From assembly GCA_017983635.1 (NCBI GenBank), contig JAGOBA010000008.1, forward strand, positions 1-64,000: a DNA stretch of 64,000 nt, in the 5' to 3' direction. Every line of letters starts with the position of its first letter. Position 1 is the first letter of the stretch. A model generated the notes under the pieces. It made no database searches, had not been told where the DNA came from, and saw nothing but the letters and a program-made list of their open reading frames with translations. This document shows, one piece after another, positions 42,497 through 51,783 of this stretch. Position numbers and translations under genes: made by a program. This DNA is from Alphaproteobacteria bacterium (GTDB taxonomy: Bacteria; Pseudomonadota; Alphaproteobacteria; Micropepsales; Micropepsaceae).

Positions 42497-42612
42497 GAAG
42501 AACCTCCCAGCTCTGATCGAATACCCAATGGGGCGGACGTTATCGCTTTACCCGCTCGCTTGGCGAGGGGGTAGTTTTGAGTCAATGTCGGGCGCGACTG
42601 CTTGAGGGACCC

Positions 42613-43524
42613 ATGGCCGGACCGATTGAAGCTTTGCGAACGCCCGACGAACGCTTTGCACAGCTGCCGGGCTATGCGTTCAGGCCGCATTATCTCGATA
42701 ATCTTGAGGGTTACGAGGGTCTCAGGCTACACTATCTCGACGAGCGGCCCGTCCGCGCGGCCTCGGACACCCAGACCTATCTTTGCCTGCATGGGCAACC
42801 GACGTGGTCCTATCTCTATCGCAAGATGATCCCTGTTTTCGTCGGCGCGGGGCACCGCGTGGTGGCGCCGGACTTCTTTGGCTTCGGGCGTTCGGACAAG
42901 CCGGTCGCGGATGAGATCTACACGTTCAACTTCCACCGCAACATGTTGGTGCAGCTGGTGGAGCGGCTTGATCTCACGAACGTGACGCTGGTGGTGCAGG
43001 ATTGGGGTGGGCTCCTCGGGCTCACGATCCCGCCGGATGCGCCGGAACGGTACAAGCGGCTGCTCGTGATGAACACAACACTTGCCGTGGGCAAGAGCCC
43101 AGGTGCCGGGTTCGATACCTGGAAGGCGTTCTCCAAGGGTAATCCCGACTATGTGGTCTCCGGCTTGATGAAGCGCGGGACGAGCGTGCTTAGCGATGCC
43201 GAGGCGGCGGCCTACGATGCACCGTTTCCCGATGCCCGGTACCGCGCGGGGGTTCGCCGATTTCCTGAGATGGTGATGGTGTCGCCCGAAATGGAAGGCG
43301 CCGACATTTCGCAGCGTGCTGCAGTTTGGTGGGCGAATGCGTGGGAGGGACAGAGTTTCATGGCCGTCGGCATGAAAGATCCGGTCTTGGGGTCGCCGGT
43401 GATGGCGCAGCTTCGACAGACAATCCGCGGCTGCCCTCCACCGCTAGAGATCGCGGACGGCGGTCACTTCGTGCAGGAATGGGGCGAAGAGATCGCTAAG
43501 GCTGCGGTGAAGGCCTTTTCGTGA
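42613..43524 (+). CDS. Haloalkane dehalogenase (HLD-I type)
   Basis: A 303-residue alpha/beta hydrolase. It carries the oxyanion motif CLHGQPTWSYLYRKM, the nucleophile Asp in VTLVVQDWGGLLGLTIP rather than Ser, the acid Asp in AVGMKDPVLGSPV, and the catalytic His in IADGGHFVQEWGEEIAKAA. A Trp next to the nucleophile (QDWGG) and the cap-domain Trp in NAWEGQSF supply the halide-binding site of DhlA-like enzymes. It would convert haloalkanes to alcohols and halide. The ATG at 42613 begins MAGPIEALRTPDERF and follows GAGGGA. No halide-regulated neighbour is visible. Confidence 0.9.
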   Translation: MAGPIEALRTPDERFAQLPGYAFRPHYLDNLEGYEGLRLHYLDERPVRAASDTQTYLCLHGQPTWSYLYRKMIPVFVGAGHRVVAPDFFGFGRSDKPVADEIYTFNFHRNMLVQLVERLDLTNVTLVVQDWGGLLGLTIPPDAPERYKRLLVMNTTLAVGKSPGAGFDTWKAFSKGNPDYVVSGLMKRGTSVLSDAEAAAYDAPFPDARYRAGVRRFPEMVMVSPEMEGADISQRAAVWWANAWEGQSFMAVGMKDPVLGSPVMAQLRQTIRGCPPPLEIADGGHFVQEWGEEIAKAAVKAFS

Positions 43525-43526
43525 TC

Positions 43527-44693
43527 TCAGCGGAGAGCGCCGCATGGGCCCTCGAATGTGAGTTCGGTTAGCCATGAGCCGCGGATGAAACCGAACGTGC
43601 CATAGAATGGGCGCTCGAAGTAGATTTTCGTGCCATCGCGGCTCCAGCGCAGTTTGGTGACTGTCGAACCGCCGGGACCGTGCTTTGCGTGCGGATGGCC
43701 CCGTTCGTTGTAGAACGTCAACCGCTCCGTCCACTTGCGCTCGGGGGTCGTGAGATAGACGTCGCTCCGCAATTTCTTCTTGTCTTGCGTCGGCCGGAAG
43801 TCACAGCATGACGAAGACATGAATGCGACGAGATTGCCGTCGGGGGAGATCTCGCCGAATTCTTCCCAACCGTCGGGATTCTTAGTCAGGTTGGCACTTT
43901 GACCTGACTTCAGATTGTGCACCCATAAATCCATGGCCTGGGGGGTCGTTTGGTTCGCGTCACTTGCGAACATGATGAAGTCGCCGTTGCGCGACCAGCT
44001 TTGCGTTTCATACCAAGTGGCGCTCGGCAACGTGATCGTCTTCAGGGGACTCAACGTCGGGACACCGGCGGAATCGGCTTTGAACTCAGCAAGACGCACC
44101 CGCCAGATGCCCCAGGGCGCGCCGCCTGGGCTTGTATTGCCCTTTCGAAAAGCGGCTTGCGCGCGGGGATCGTCGTCGAAGAGTTCGGCCCAGATCAGCT
44201 TCGAACCGTCAGGCGACGGTTCGGGGATGAGCGCGCCGAACGTATCGGCCTTTCCGTTCGGATAGTTCGTGAGGTTCCACCACTGTGCCCCGTCGAGTGT
44301 CGCCATCCAAACGTCGTTGTACCAGCCCGCCCCGGGCGCACCGACAATGCCCTCGAACGGATGGCTCGCCATTTCGACTTGCATGACAAGGCGTTTGCCG
44401 TCGGGCATGAACGAAGGCGAGCCCTTGTGGCGGTCGGCGCGCGGACCGCCTGAGACATTGTTGCAAGTCAGGCAGCGCTCGCTTCCGCTGCGGCGATCGT
44501 AGACATAGATTTGATGCCTGCCGCCGACTGGTCGCGCGAAGACAATGGTGTTCGGCTCCGAAGGGGAGACTGAGAAGCCAGCGCTGGCGGGCACAATGTC
44601 CGACAAGCTTACAACCTTGCAAGCGTCGGGTGCATTTGCGCTGGCAAGCGAACAGGCAAAAGCTGCGGCAACACTCAAGAGCAAGTTGCGCAT
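43527..44693 (-). CDS. Secreted WD40-like beta-propeller (TolB/PD40-type) protein
   Basis: A 388-residue exported protein. The signal peptide is MRNLLLSVAAAFACSLASAN. Repeated PD40-like blades follow: GSPSFMPDGKRLVMQVEM, PEPSPDGSKLIWAELFDDD, SWSRNGDFIMFASDANQTT, GEISPDGNLVAFMSSSCCD and RWSRDGTKIYFERPF. Four cysteines in pairs (CLTCNN, SCCDF) may form disulfides. There is no peptidase domain, so it is probably a binding or scaffold protein in the periplasm. The ATG at 44693 is preceded by GGAGG; upstream open codons are ignored. It is convergent with the dehalogenase gene. Confidence 0.85.
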   Translation of the reverse strand: MRNLLLSVAAAFACSLASANAPDACKVVSLSDIVPASAGFSVSPSEPNTIVFARPVGGRHQIYVYDRRSGSERCLTCNNVSGGPRADRHKGSPSFMPDGKRLVMQVEMASHPFEGIVGAPGAGWYNDVWMATLDGAQWWNLTNYPNGKADTFGALIPEPSPDGSKLIWAELFDDDPRAQAAFRKGNTSPGGAPWGIWRVRLAEFKADSAGVPTLSPLKTITLPSATWYETQSWSRNGDFIMFASDANQTTPQAMDLWVHNLKSGQSANLTKNPDGWEEFGEISPDGNLVAFMSSSCCDFRPTQDKKKLRSDVYLTTPERKWTERLTFYNERGHPHAKHGPGGSTVTKLRWSRDGTKIYFERPFYGTFGFIRGSWLTELTFEGPCGALR

Positions 44694-44855
44694 CACATCC
44701 CTCCAACCGGAACGTAGATCGGATCCTACTCTAGATGAACCGGAGCCAAACGGAACAGCAACCCTTGCGAGACGATTGATCGGGACGCACGGCACCGTCG
44801 CTTGTCAGGTCCCCGCGAAGGCGGAACGCTGATAGTGCCATCGCGGAGAACCCAG

Positions 44856-45605
44856 GTGACTTCGTTCGAACGAGTATCGCGCAGAACGCTGCTCGCGTCC
44901 GCAGGCGCGCTCCTGCTTGCGCCGGCGCTACTTCGATCAGCGCGCGCAGAACCGGGCGACGTTTATGCCGACCAAGCTCTGGCGGTTGACGGACAGTCGC
45001 GGCGATATCGACTAGTGGCGCCAGCAACGGCAACCCTAAAACCGCCTTTGATGGTCGCGCTGCATGGCATGCTGTTCGACTCGCCGAGCGTGATGCCTCT
45101 CTACACCGGGCTTGATGAGATGGCGCGGGTCCACGGCGCGATCCTTGTCTATCCGAAGGCGTTCGAGAACCATTGGCCACTGTCGTTCGGTCCGAAACTT
45201 CAGCGTGAACTTCGCTTTCTCGACGCCCTGGTCGGCGAGATGCAGCGCATACACAACACCGACCCGCAGCGTGTCTTCCTGCTCGGCATGTCAAACGGCG
45301 GTTATTTCGCCGTTGTGGTCGCCTCGCGCAGATCGCAATACCTGGCGGGACTCGCGGTGCACTCGGGAACCGCGGGCGTCACCGGCTTCGGTTTCGAGAC
45401 GAAGCGAAAATTCCCGGTGTTCGTCGCGCACGGCACCGCCGACCCCATTATCAACATCCGCGACGGGCGCTACCTTGCGGACATGTTTCGGCGGCTAAAC
45501 CATCCAACCGCGTTCGTCGAGTTTCCCGGCCTTGGTCATATCTGGGCGCGCGACCAAGGCGTGAACGAGCGCATCTGGTCACACTGGGCGCAAAACCCGG
45601 CTTAG
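44856..45605 (+). CDS. Tat-exported alpha/beta hydrolase (PHB depolymerase/LpqC-like)
   Basis: A 249-residue secreted esterase. The Tat-type signal is in FERVSRRTLLASAGALLLA, cleaved near RARA. The hydrolase core has LMVALHGMLFDSPS, the nucleophile elbow FLLGMSNGGYFAVVVA (G-M-S-N-G), a possible acid in HGTADPIINIRDG, and the His in PGLGHIWARDQG. The family includes polyhydroxybutyrate depolymerases and feruloyl esterases. The start is a GTG at 44856 with GGAG about nine bases upstream; the frame is open to 44802. Divergent from the propeller protein. Confidence 0.83.
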   Translation: MTSFERVSRRTLLASAGALLLAPALLRSARAEPGDVYADQALAVDGQSRRYRLVAPATATLKPPLMVALHGMLFDSPSVMPLYTGLDEMARVHGAILVYPKAFENHWPLSFGPKLQRELRFLDALVGEMQRIHNTDPQRVFLLGMSNGGYFAVVVASRRSQYLAGLAVHSGTAGVTGFGFETKRKFPVFVAHGTADPIINIRDGRYLADMFRRLNHPTAFVEFPGLGHIWARDQGVNERIWSHWAQNPA

Positions 45606-45613
45606 GTGCCGCC

Positions 45614-46084
45614 TCAGTTCGTGCCTGCGATGCCGCCGGAGGAGCCGAAATCGCGTTTGGCGGCGACAACGGTGACAGTGTAGCCGGCGATCACATCGAC
45701 CAGCTGCATCATCATCAGGATGAAGAACGTCGAGTTCATGAATCCTTTTATGATCAGAAACTCGAGCAGGAAGAGCACGAAGGTCAGCGCTGCGATCGCG
45801 TGATTGATGAGCGAGATTGCGTCGGTACGCGTCGACTTGATGATTTCGACAAAGAGGAACACGAGGCCCACGACGATGATCAGGTCGCCGGGTGAGAGGC
45901 TCCACGAATCGCCTGAGAGGCCGTGGATCGTGAACAGCGTCGAAGCAAGCCACGCCTTGAAATCTTCAGATGCGCCGGCAAGGCCGGTCATCACCATGAA
46001 GTTCAAGAATAGGACCGGGATCGCCAACAGCGGAAACACATCCAGGATTCGATAGAACGCCGATGGACCTTGTTTCGCCGCCAT
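45614..46084 (-). CDS. Membrane protein of four helices, unknown function
   Basis: A 156-residue integral membrane protein with helices at FPLLAIPVLFLNFMVMTGLA, LIIVVGLVFLFVEIIKSTR, AIAALTFVLFLLEFLIIKG and FILMMMQLVDVIAGYTVTVV, and a short tail with FGSSGGIAGTN. No motif identifies a family; it may be a small accessory membrane protein. The upstream ATG at 46114 gives ten extra residues without hydrophobic character, so 46084 is preferred. Confidence 0.72.
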   Translation of the reverse strand: MAAKQGPSAFYRILDVFPLLAIPVLFLNFMVMTGLAGASEDFKAWLASTLFTIHGLSGDSWSLSPGDLIIVVGLVFLFVEIIKSTRTDAISLINHAIAALTFVLFLLEFLIIKGFMNSTFFILMMMQLVDVIAGYTVTVVAAKRDFGSSGGIAGTN

Positions 46085-46142
46085 GATCACGCACCTTGGT
46101 TTTCCGCAGCGCAAGAGACCATAGGGGGCTGGCGATGTCGAG

Positions 46143-48023
46143 TTATTCGGCCGCGTGGCCGCGGATCGACCACATGAAGTCGAGGCCGTGCGTCTCGATA
46201 TGCTCGGCGGCGTGGACGTAACCCGCTTCGACGGCTTGGTCGAACGACTTCCACGAGCGCAGACCTATGCCGGGCAACGGTGGGTCGAGTAGGACGTCGG
46301 CGGCCTCGCGCGCTTGGCGGCGCTGGGTTTCGTTGCCGACGGTCCCTGAGCGCATCAGGATCGAGACGATCGACGGGGCGCCGGCAAGTTGCTGGCGGAA
46401 GAGCTTCGACCAGGGTTGGTCGCTGAAGTCTTCGCGTTCGGCGGTGAGGGCTTCGTCGCCCGCCACATCGACGCCGATGATGGGGCCGGACGTATAGGTC
46501 GACATCACGTCTACGGGAAAGTTGTTCATCAGGCCGCCGTCGGCGAGCAGATTCCTATCGTGCACGAGCGGCGGCAAGAGACCCGGGATCGCGACCGTTG
46601 CGCGCAGGGCGCGCCAGAGCGGGCCGTCGCGGTGCACGAACTCGCGGCCTAAGGTCAGGTTCGACGAGACGCAGAAGTAGCTGCGGTCGAGGTCTTCGAT
46701 GCAGCGCTCGCCGAAATGATCCTGCAAGAGCTTCGTCACCTTCTTGCCGCGCAGCACGGCGACGAGCGGCAAGGTGAAGTCCGAGAGCGGCTTTGCATCG
46801 ACGAAGGCTTGGCGCATGCGGCGCGAGAGCTCTTGGTGGTCCCAGCCGATCGCGACGCCGGCGGCAACGATGCCGCCCATGCTGGTGCCGCCGATGAAGT
46901 CGAACGGCACGCCGGCTTCGCGGAGCGCGCGCACGACACCGATATGCGCGTAGCCGCGCGCGCCACCGCCGGCGAGCACGAGGCCTACGGCGCGGCCGCT
47001 CAAGATGCGGGCGAAGCGGGCGATGTCGCCCTTGTCGCCTTCGCGCAGATAGTGGTGATGGTTGAAGGGGCCGTTCGCGCCTAGGCCCGTTGCGCTCAAA
47101 CCGGGGCCGCCGGGCGTGCGCAGGAGAACGAGGTCCGGCATCTGGCGGCGGAGACGGCCTTGGGCTTCGGCGTTGTAGAAGTGGCGCGGGATTTGGTCGC
47201 CAGCACGGGCAATCAACAAGATGCGATCGGCTTGGCGCAGGCACTGATTCGTCCAGGCGCTTTCAGGCGCGTCGCCGAGATAGAGGATTACGTCGTGCGC
47301 GGTCTCGTAGCGCGCGAACCAGTCGCTGGGGCGGCCGAGCGACTCGCGGTCGGCGACGCCAGCTTTGAGCGCCATGCCGGCGAAGGCGCGTGCGAGATCG
47401 GCGCCGAGCGCGCGGGTGTCAATGCCGTCATGCAGCGGTACGAAGGCGATCGTACGCGCGTGTTGGCTGCCGACGGAGCGCTTCGTTGTGTTCCGCAGAC
47501 GCCGGACCAGCAAGCGCATCAGGTTCATCGAGAGGCGCGGATGGCGCGCGAGCAGGCGCTCGAACTCGGCCTTGCCGATGCGCAGGAGTTCGCTGTCGCG
47601 CAGCGCGACCAGTTTGGCTGCGTGCGCGTCGCCCGCGATCACGGACATTTCGCCGACGGTTTCGCCGGCCGGAACGTTGGCGACGAAATGGTCTTCGCCT
47701 TGATCGTCTTGCGTGAAGACGCCGAGGCCGCCGGCCACGACGACGAAGACGGCTTGGTCGTGCTCGCCTTCGCGGGTGAGGACTGCGCCGCCGGGAAGCG
47801 AGAACCACTGCGCGTTTTGGAGTAACGCGTCGAGCGCGCGATCGCCGATCTCGTGCGTGATCGGGAACGAGGCCAAGCGCTCGCGCAGCTCCGCGGGGTA
47901 GAAGCTTGGCGCGGCCGTTTCCGGACGCCAGCGGTTGATCAGGCGCGACGCGCCTTCGCTGGCCGCGGTCAATGCCGGCTTTGGAATCCAGCGTTTCAGA
48001 TAGTCGAAGCGATTGTCGCGCAT
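46143..48023 (-). CDS. Patatin-like phospholipase with N-terminal cyclic-nucleotide-binding domain
   Basis: A 626-residue NTE/RssA-type lipid hydrolase. A cNMP-binding jelly-roll occupies about 60-170 (GGAVLTREGEHDQAVFVVVA; AGETVGEMSVIAGD). A middle region (about 190-330) is typical of NTE-like proteins. The patatin domain (about 355-520) has the oxyanion loop VLAGGGARGYAHIGVVRALR, the serine in FDFIGGTSMGGIVAAG and the Asp in LLADGGLMNNFPVDV. It would deacylate phospholipids or lysolipids under control of a nucleotide ligand. The ATG at 48023 follows one base after the SDR stop, in an operon with SDR and aldo/keto reductase genes. Confidence 0.92.
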   Translation of the reverse strand: MRDNRFDYLKRWIPKPALTAASEGASRLINRWRPETAAPSFYPAELRERLASFPITHEIGDRALDALLQNAQWFSLPGGAVLTREGEHDQAVFVVVAGGLGVFTQDDQGEDHFVANVPAGETVGEMSVIAGDAHAAKLVALRDSELLRIGKAEFERLLARHPRLSMNLMRLLVRRLRNTTKRSVGSQHARTIAFVPLHDGIDTRALGADLARAFAGMALKAGVADRESLGRPSDWFARYETAHDVILYLGDAPESAWTNQCLRQADRILLIARAGDQIPRHFYNAEAQGRLRRQMPDLVLLRTPGGPGLSATGLGANGPFNHHHYLREGDKGDIARFARILSGRAVGLVLAGGGARGYAHIGVVRALREAGVPFDFIGGTSMGGIVAAGVAIGWDHQELSRRMRQAFVDAKPLSDFTLPLVAVLRGKKVTKLLQDHFGERCIEDLDRSYFCVSSNLTLGREFVHRDGPLWRALRATVAIPGLLPPLVHDRNLLADGGLMNNFPVDVMSTYTSGPIIGVDVAGDEALTAEREDFSDQPWSKLFRQQLAGAPSIVSILMRSGTVGNETQRRQAREAADVLLDPPLPGIGLRSWKSFDQAVEAGYVHAAEHIETHGLDFMWSIRGHAAE

Positions 48024-48024
48024 A

Positions 48025-48843
48025 TCACCAGGCGGTCCAACCGCCATCGACCGCGAGCGTCGCGCCGGTGATGTAGCTTGCGGCATCGGAGGCGAGGAAC
48101 ACGGCGGCGCCGGCAATTTCGGCCGGTGCGCCGACCCGGGCGAGCGGCGTTTTCGCGGCGAGACGTTCGATGAAGGCCGGATGCTGGCGCTGGAACTCTT
48201 CGCGCGGGAAGGGGCCGGGGGCGATAGCGTTGACGCGGATGGCTTTCGTGCCCCAGTGCGCGGCCATGTAGCGGGTCAACTGCAACAAAGCCGCTTTTGC
48301 CGGGCCATAGTGCGGCGGGCTGTTCAGGCCAGTGTCACCGTAGATCGAGGGGTCGGGGCTCACCGTGCCGTACATCGAGGCGATGTTGATGACCGCAGCG
48401 TGGCCGGTCGCTTCAACGGCTTTGAGCAATGCCGGTTCGGCAATGCGCATGGCGCAAAACGCGGCGCGGACACCGCTGTCGTATGCGGAAGCGAATTGGT
48501 CGGCGGCGGTCGAGGCTATCGTGCCCATCTCGACGGTGATTGCGTTGTTCACGAGCACGTCGAGGCGTGGCAAGCCTACCAAGCAACGCGTCAGGGCGTC
48601 GTCGTCGCGCATGTCGAAGGCGCTGACGGCGATGGCGTCGGGGTCGTAGTTCTCGTGGCGCAGTTTGGCGCGGAGCGTGTCGAGGCGGCCGGCGTTGCGC
48701 CCGTTCAGGATCACGCGGGCGCCGGCGCTCAAGAAGCCGCGCACCATTGCTTGGCCGAGGTGGCCCGCGGCGCCGGAGACGAACGCGGTCCGGCCGTCAA
48801 GCCGGAACATGCGGTCGTAGGCGATGGCGGGGGCCGTGCTCAT
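48025..48843 (-). CDS. Short-chain dehydrogenase/reductase
   Basis: A 272-residue classical SDR. The cofactor loop is TAFVSGAAGHLGQAMVRGFL, the N-N-A-type motif LVNNAITVEMG, the catalytic Ser in VINIASMYGTVS and the Tyr/Lys pair in HYGPAKAALLQLTRYMAAHW (Y-x-x-x-K), with the C-terminal ITGATLAVDGGWTAW. It oxidises or reduces a hydroxyl/carbonyl with NAD(P). It starts in the stop of the aldo/keto reductase gene (ATGA) and is followed after one base by the patatin gene, so the three form one operon. Confidence 0.93.
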   Translation of the reverse strand: MSTAPAIAYDRMFRLDGRTAFVSGAAGHLGQAMVRGFLSAGARVILNGRNAGRLDTLRAKLRHENYDPDAIAVSAFDMRDDDALTRCLVGLPRLDVLVNNAITVEMGTIASTAADQFASAYDSGVRAAFCAMRIAEPALLKAVEATGHAAVINIASMYGTVSPDPSIYGDTGLNSPPHYGPAKAALLQLTRYMAAHWGTKAIRVNAIAPGPFPREEFQRQHPAFIERLAAKTPLARVGAPAEIAGAAVFLASDAASYITGATLAVDGGWTAW

Positions 48844-49772
48844 GCGGCCTTGGCCCAGAGGGCCGGGTTCAGGAGTTGCTCCGTCGCGCGCGGGAGCGCG
48901 TCGTTGACGGCGAAGATTTCGTTCGCGGTGAGCGCGGGACGCTTGAACAAAGCGAGATTGAGCGCGAGTTGGCTCAACGACTCCATGCCGACGACGACGC
49001 CGTCGATCCAGCTTTGCGCGCGCACGTAAGCGAGACAGAGGTCGGCGGGGCTGTCGCGGCCGAGATCGCGGGCCAGGCGGCGCAGTGTCTTCTTCAACGC
49101 GGCCGGCTCAATGCCGGCGACCGCGGGCCAGTTCGCGTCACCACCGGCGAGCAGGCCCTGCAGCAGCGCGCTGCGGGCGTGGACAGTGACGTTCGGGCGC
49201 TTCGCGAGCGCTTCGATCACGCCGCTGTCGCGCCAGCGCCAGTCAAGCGCGTTGAACGGGAGCTGCAGGTGGCGGACGTTCGGATCGGCGAGCGCCGTCA
49301 GGGCTTCTTGCGGCGAATAAACGGAAACGCCCAAATCGTAGAGCACGCCTTCGTCGCGGAATTCTTTGATGCGTTGCCAGATCGCGCCGTTGTGTGAGCT
49401 CAGGTGCGCGGCGCGGTGCAGCAGCAGGACTTCGATGCGGTCGACGCCGAGGCGCGCACAAGAGGCGTGGATGGAGTTCGCGACCGCTTGGCGAACAGTG
49501 CCGATGGGCGCGCTCTCTTCGATATCGTCGAGGGGGCTGAGCTTCGTGACGATGCGCACGCCCTTGGAGCCCGGGAGTGCTGCGCCGATACGGTGTTCCG
49601 ACGTGCCGTAGGCGGCGGCGGTGTCGATCCACTTGACGCCGGCACCTACGGCGGAGCGCAGGATCAGTTCCGACTCCCGCTCGCTCGGCTGGCCGACGCG
49701 GTTCGCGGCGCCGTAGGTCAGCCCGAGTTGCGCGGTGCCTAGAACGAGTTCGGCGGGGGTGTGCGTGCTCAT
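48840..49772 (-). CDS. Aldo/keto reductase
   Basis: A 310-residue TIM-barrel oxidoreductase. Motifs: LVLGTAQLGLTYGAANRVGQ, WIDTAAAYGTSEHRIGAALP (Asp and Tyr of the catalytic tetrad), RIVTKLSPLDDI (Lys) and IEVLLLHRAAHLSSHN (His). It is of the kind that reduces sugar or aldehyde substrates with NADPH. It is first in a likely operon with SDR and patatin. The bacterial relatives include enzymes of nucleotide-sugar metabolism, but no such genes are next door. Confidence 0.9.
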   Translation of the reverse strand: MSTHTPAELVLGTAQLGLTYGAANRVGQPSERESELILRSAVGAGVKWIDTAAAYGTSEHRIGAALPGSKGVRIVTKLSPLDDIEESAPIGTVRQAVANSIHASCARLGVDRIEVLLLHRAAHLSSHNGAIWQRIKEFRDEGVLYDLGVSVYSPQEALTALADPNVRHLQLPFNALDWRWRDSGVIEALAKRPNVTVHARSALLQGLLAGGDANWPAVAGIEPAALKKTLRRLARDLGRDSPADLCLAYVRAQSWIDGVVVGMESLSQLALNLALFKRPALTANEIFAVNDALPRATEQLLNPALWAKAA

Positions 49773-49835
49773 CGGGTGAGCATCGCAGAGATGTGTATGC
49801 GGAACTTTAACTAGAAAATTAACGCCTCGGTAACC

Positions 49836-50282
49836 TCACGCCTTCGGCCAGATCTTCCAGACGGCGGTGGCGGTGAAGACGACTTTGTCACCCGCTTTGA
49901 AGTCGCCGCGCATGAAAACGATTTCGCGGGTTTTGCGGACGACTTCGGGGCGGCAGGTGATGAGGTCGCCGACGTTGGCGGCGCTTAGAAAGTTCGTTTG
50001 CTGGCTGACCGTTACGCAGGGCGCGCGGTCGGTCACGTCCCAGATCGCGTAACCTAAGCAGGCATCTGCGAATGTCATCAGCGCGCCGCCGTGGGCGATG
50101 CCGGCGGCATTCGTGTGGCGGTCGTCGATGTAGAAGGCGAACTCGCGCATGCCGTCCTTGATGCGGTCGAAGTAGGGGCCGAGATGGGCTTCGAACGGAT
50201 CGAATTGTTCGGCGTGGCGCCAGCCGTCCGGCGCGGCGATTTCGCGGGCCGGCGTCTGGCGCGTCATGTAAGCGTCCGACAC
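49836..50282 (-). CDS. PaaI-type acyl-CoA thioesterase
   Basis: A 148-residue hot-dog-fold thioesterase with HTNAAGIAHGGALMTFADAC, the conserved HGG with the Asp after it, and TVSQQTNFLSAANVGDLITC. It hydrolyses acyl-CoA. The GTG at 50282 shares a base with the stop of the upstream thioesterase (TAGTG), so translation is coupled; an ATG at 50267 (MTRQTPAREI) is a possible alternative start. A twin of the next gene. Confidence 0.88.
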   Translation of the reverse strand: MSDAYMTRQTPAREIAAPDGWRHAEQFDPFEAHLGPYFDRIKDGMREFAFYIDDRHTNAAGIAHGGALMTFADACLGYAIWDVTDRAPCVTVSQQTNFLSAANVGDLITCRPEVVRKTREIVFMRGDFKAGDKVVFTATAVWKIWPKA

Positions 50283-50695
50283 TATTCGCTCCCCACGATC
50301 TTCCAGAGGCCCGTGGCGGTCAGGATCGGCTTGCCTTCGACGGCGAGTTCGCCGGCGATGAAGACGATCGAGCGGGTGCGCCGCGTGATGGTCGCCGTTC
50401 CACGGATGCGGTCCCCAAGCCGGGCGGGCCCGATGAGGTCGCAGTTCAGCGAGATCGTCATCGCGCGGCCGCCTTCGAGCGCGTCGTTGACGCTCTTGCC
50501 CATGACGATGTCGGCCAGCGCCATCGCCATGCCGCCGTGCAGCGTGGCGCCGCCGTTCAGGTGGATGTCGCGGACGTCGAAGATGAATTCCTTGCCGTCC
50601 GGCGATTGCCAGACGGGGCCGATGTATTTGTTGAAGCCCGTGTCGCCGAATACGGCGTTGTAGCCCGCGGGCGCGGGCTTGGTCGTTGTCGTCAT
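50282..50695 (-). CDS. PaaI-type acyl-CoA thioesterase
   Basis: A 137-residue second hot-dog thioesterase: DIHLNGGATLHGGMAMALAD with the HGG motif, and SLNCDLIGPARLGDRIRG. Its C-terminal strand (RSIVFIAGELAVEGKPILTA) resembles that of its neighbour, suggesting an old duplication. It precedes the other thioesterase and follows the enoyl-CoA hydratase gene after 9 bases; the three probably act on acyl-CoA intermediates. Confidence 0.88.
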   Translation of the reverse strand: MTTTTKPAPAGYNAVFGDTGFNKYIGPVWQSPDGKEFIFDVRDIHLNGGATLHGGMAMALADIVMGKSVNDALEGGRAMTISLNCDLIGPARLGDRIRGTATITRRTRSIVFIAGELAVEGKPILTATGLWKIVGSE

Positions 50696-50704
50696 TGCGG
50701 TCGC

Positions 50705-51550
50705 TTACATCGCCTTCCGCAAAGGGAGCAGGTCGTCGTAGACCGGCGCGCGCTTTTCTTGCTTGGCCTTGAAGCTTTCCATCATGTCGGCGGTCGGGTT
50801 GAACATGCCGGCCTGCCAGGTCGCGATGTAGTCGAGGCCGTCGCGGATCGAATGATCGCGGGCGTAGTTGATCATGACTTTCGAGCCGTGGACCGCGAGC
50901 GGCGACTTCGAGGCGATCTCGCCGGCCAGTTCCAAGACGTGGGCGAGCATTTGCTCCTGGCTGTCGAAGAGTTCGTTCACAAAGCCGAGGTCGTAGGCTT
51001 TCTTCGCGGGGAGACGGCGGCCGGCATAAGCGAGTTCGCGCACGAGGCCTTGTGGCAGCAGATGGCAGAGGCGCGGGAACGTGCCGACGTCGGCGGTCAT
51101 GGCGAGGTTGATTTCCTGGATCACGAAAAACGCGTCCTTCGTGGCGTAGCGCATGTCGGCGCAGGTCGACAGATCGACCGCGCCGCCGATGCAGCCGCCC
51201 TGCACCGCCATCAGCACCGGCATGCGCGCTTCGTCGAGGCAGGAGAACGTGTTCTGCAGGCGGTGCACCTCCGCGCGCAGGTTGGCGCGCAGACGGCCGG
51301 TTTCGCCGCCGCTGCCCGCTACGCCCTGCCCGTCGGTGAAGACCGAAAGATCCATGCCGGCCGAGAAGTGTTTGCCGGTCGAGGAGATCACGATGGCGCG
51401 GGCCTTACCCTCATCGTTGATGGCGTGCACGATGGCGGGTAGTTCGTTCCAGAACGCGCGGTTCATCGAGTTGAACGCTTCGGGGCGCTTCAGTTGAATG
51501 TGGGCGACCTTGTCCTTGGTCTCGACGTTGAAGCAGGTGTAGGCGGTCAT
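50705..51550 (-). CDS. Enoyl-CoA hydratase/isomerase family protein
   Basis: A 281-residue crotonase-fold protein: AHIQLKRPEAFNSMNRAFWN, the oxyanion segment KHFSAGMDLSVFTD, and VQGGCIGGAVDLSTCADMRY. An acidic residue follows in VIQEINLAMTADVGTFPRL; this E-x-x-x-x-x-x-x-D pattern is that of dienoyl-CoA isomerase-like members, so Delta3,5-Delta2,4-dienoyl-CoA isomerisation is possible. AAGGA precedes the ATG at 51550. It heads a three-gene cluster with two PaaI thioesterases; beta-oxidation is the likely setting. Confidence 0.9.
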   Translation of the reverse strand: MTAYTCFNVETKDKVAHIQLKRPEAFNSMNRAFWNELPAIVHAINDEGKARAIVISSTGKHFSAGMDLSVFTDGQGVAGSGGETGRLRANLRAEVHRLQNTFSCLDEARMPVLMAVQGGCIGGAVDLSTCADMRYATKDAFFVIQEINLAMTADVGTFPRLCHLLPQGLVRELAYAGRRLPAKKAYDLGFVNELFDSQEQMLAHVLELAGEIASKSPLAVHGSKVMINYARDHSIRDGLDYIATWQAGMFNPTADMMESFKAKQEKRAPVYDDLLPLRKAM

Positions 51551-51638
51551 CGGCGCTTGTCCTTCATGCGATTTGAATGGCGATGGCGGTTCATAGCATG
51601 AGGGTGGCCATGCCCCAATTGCCGCAGATTTCGGCGGC

Positions 51639-51667
51639 TGGACAGGGCCCAGGCTATTCCCTATAAC
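51639..51667 (+). promoter_or_regulatory. Sigma-70 promoter of tRNA-Phe
   Basis: TGGACA (51639-51644), 17 bases, TATAAC (51662-51667), about 41 bases upstream of the tRNA. A perfect hairpin CGCCGGGTG-GTT-CACCCGGCG at 51680-51700 lies between promoter and gene and may be a leader structure. Confidence 0.6.
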
Positions 51668-51707
51668 CCCGGGCCTTCGCGCCGGGTGGTTCACCCGGCG
51701 ATGGTCA

Positions 51708-51783
<76 letters not shown>
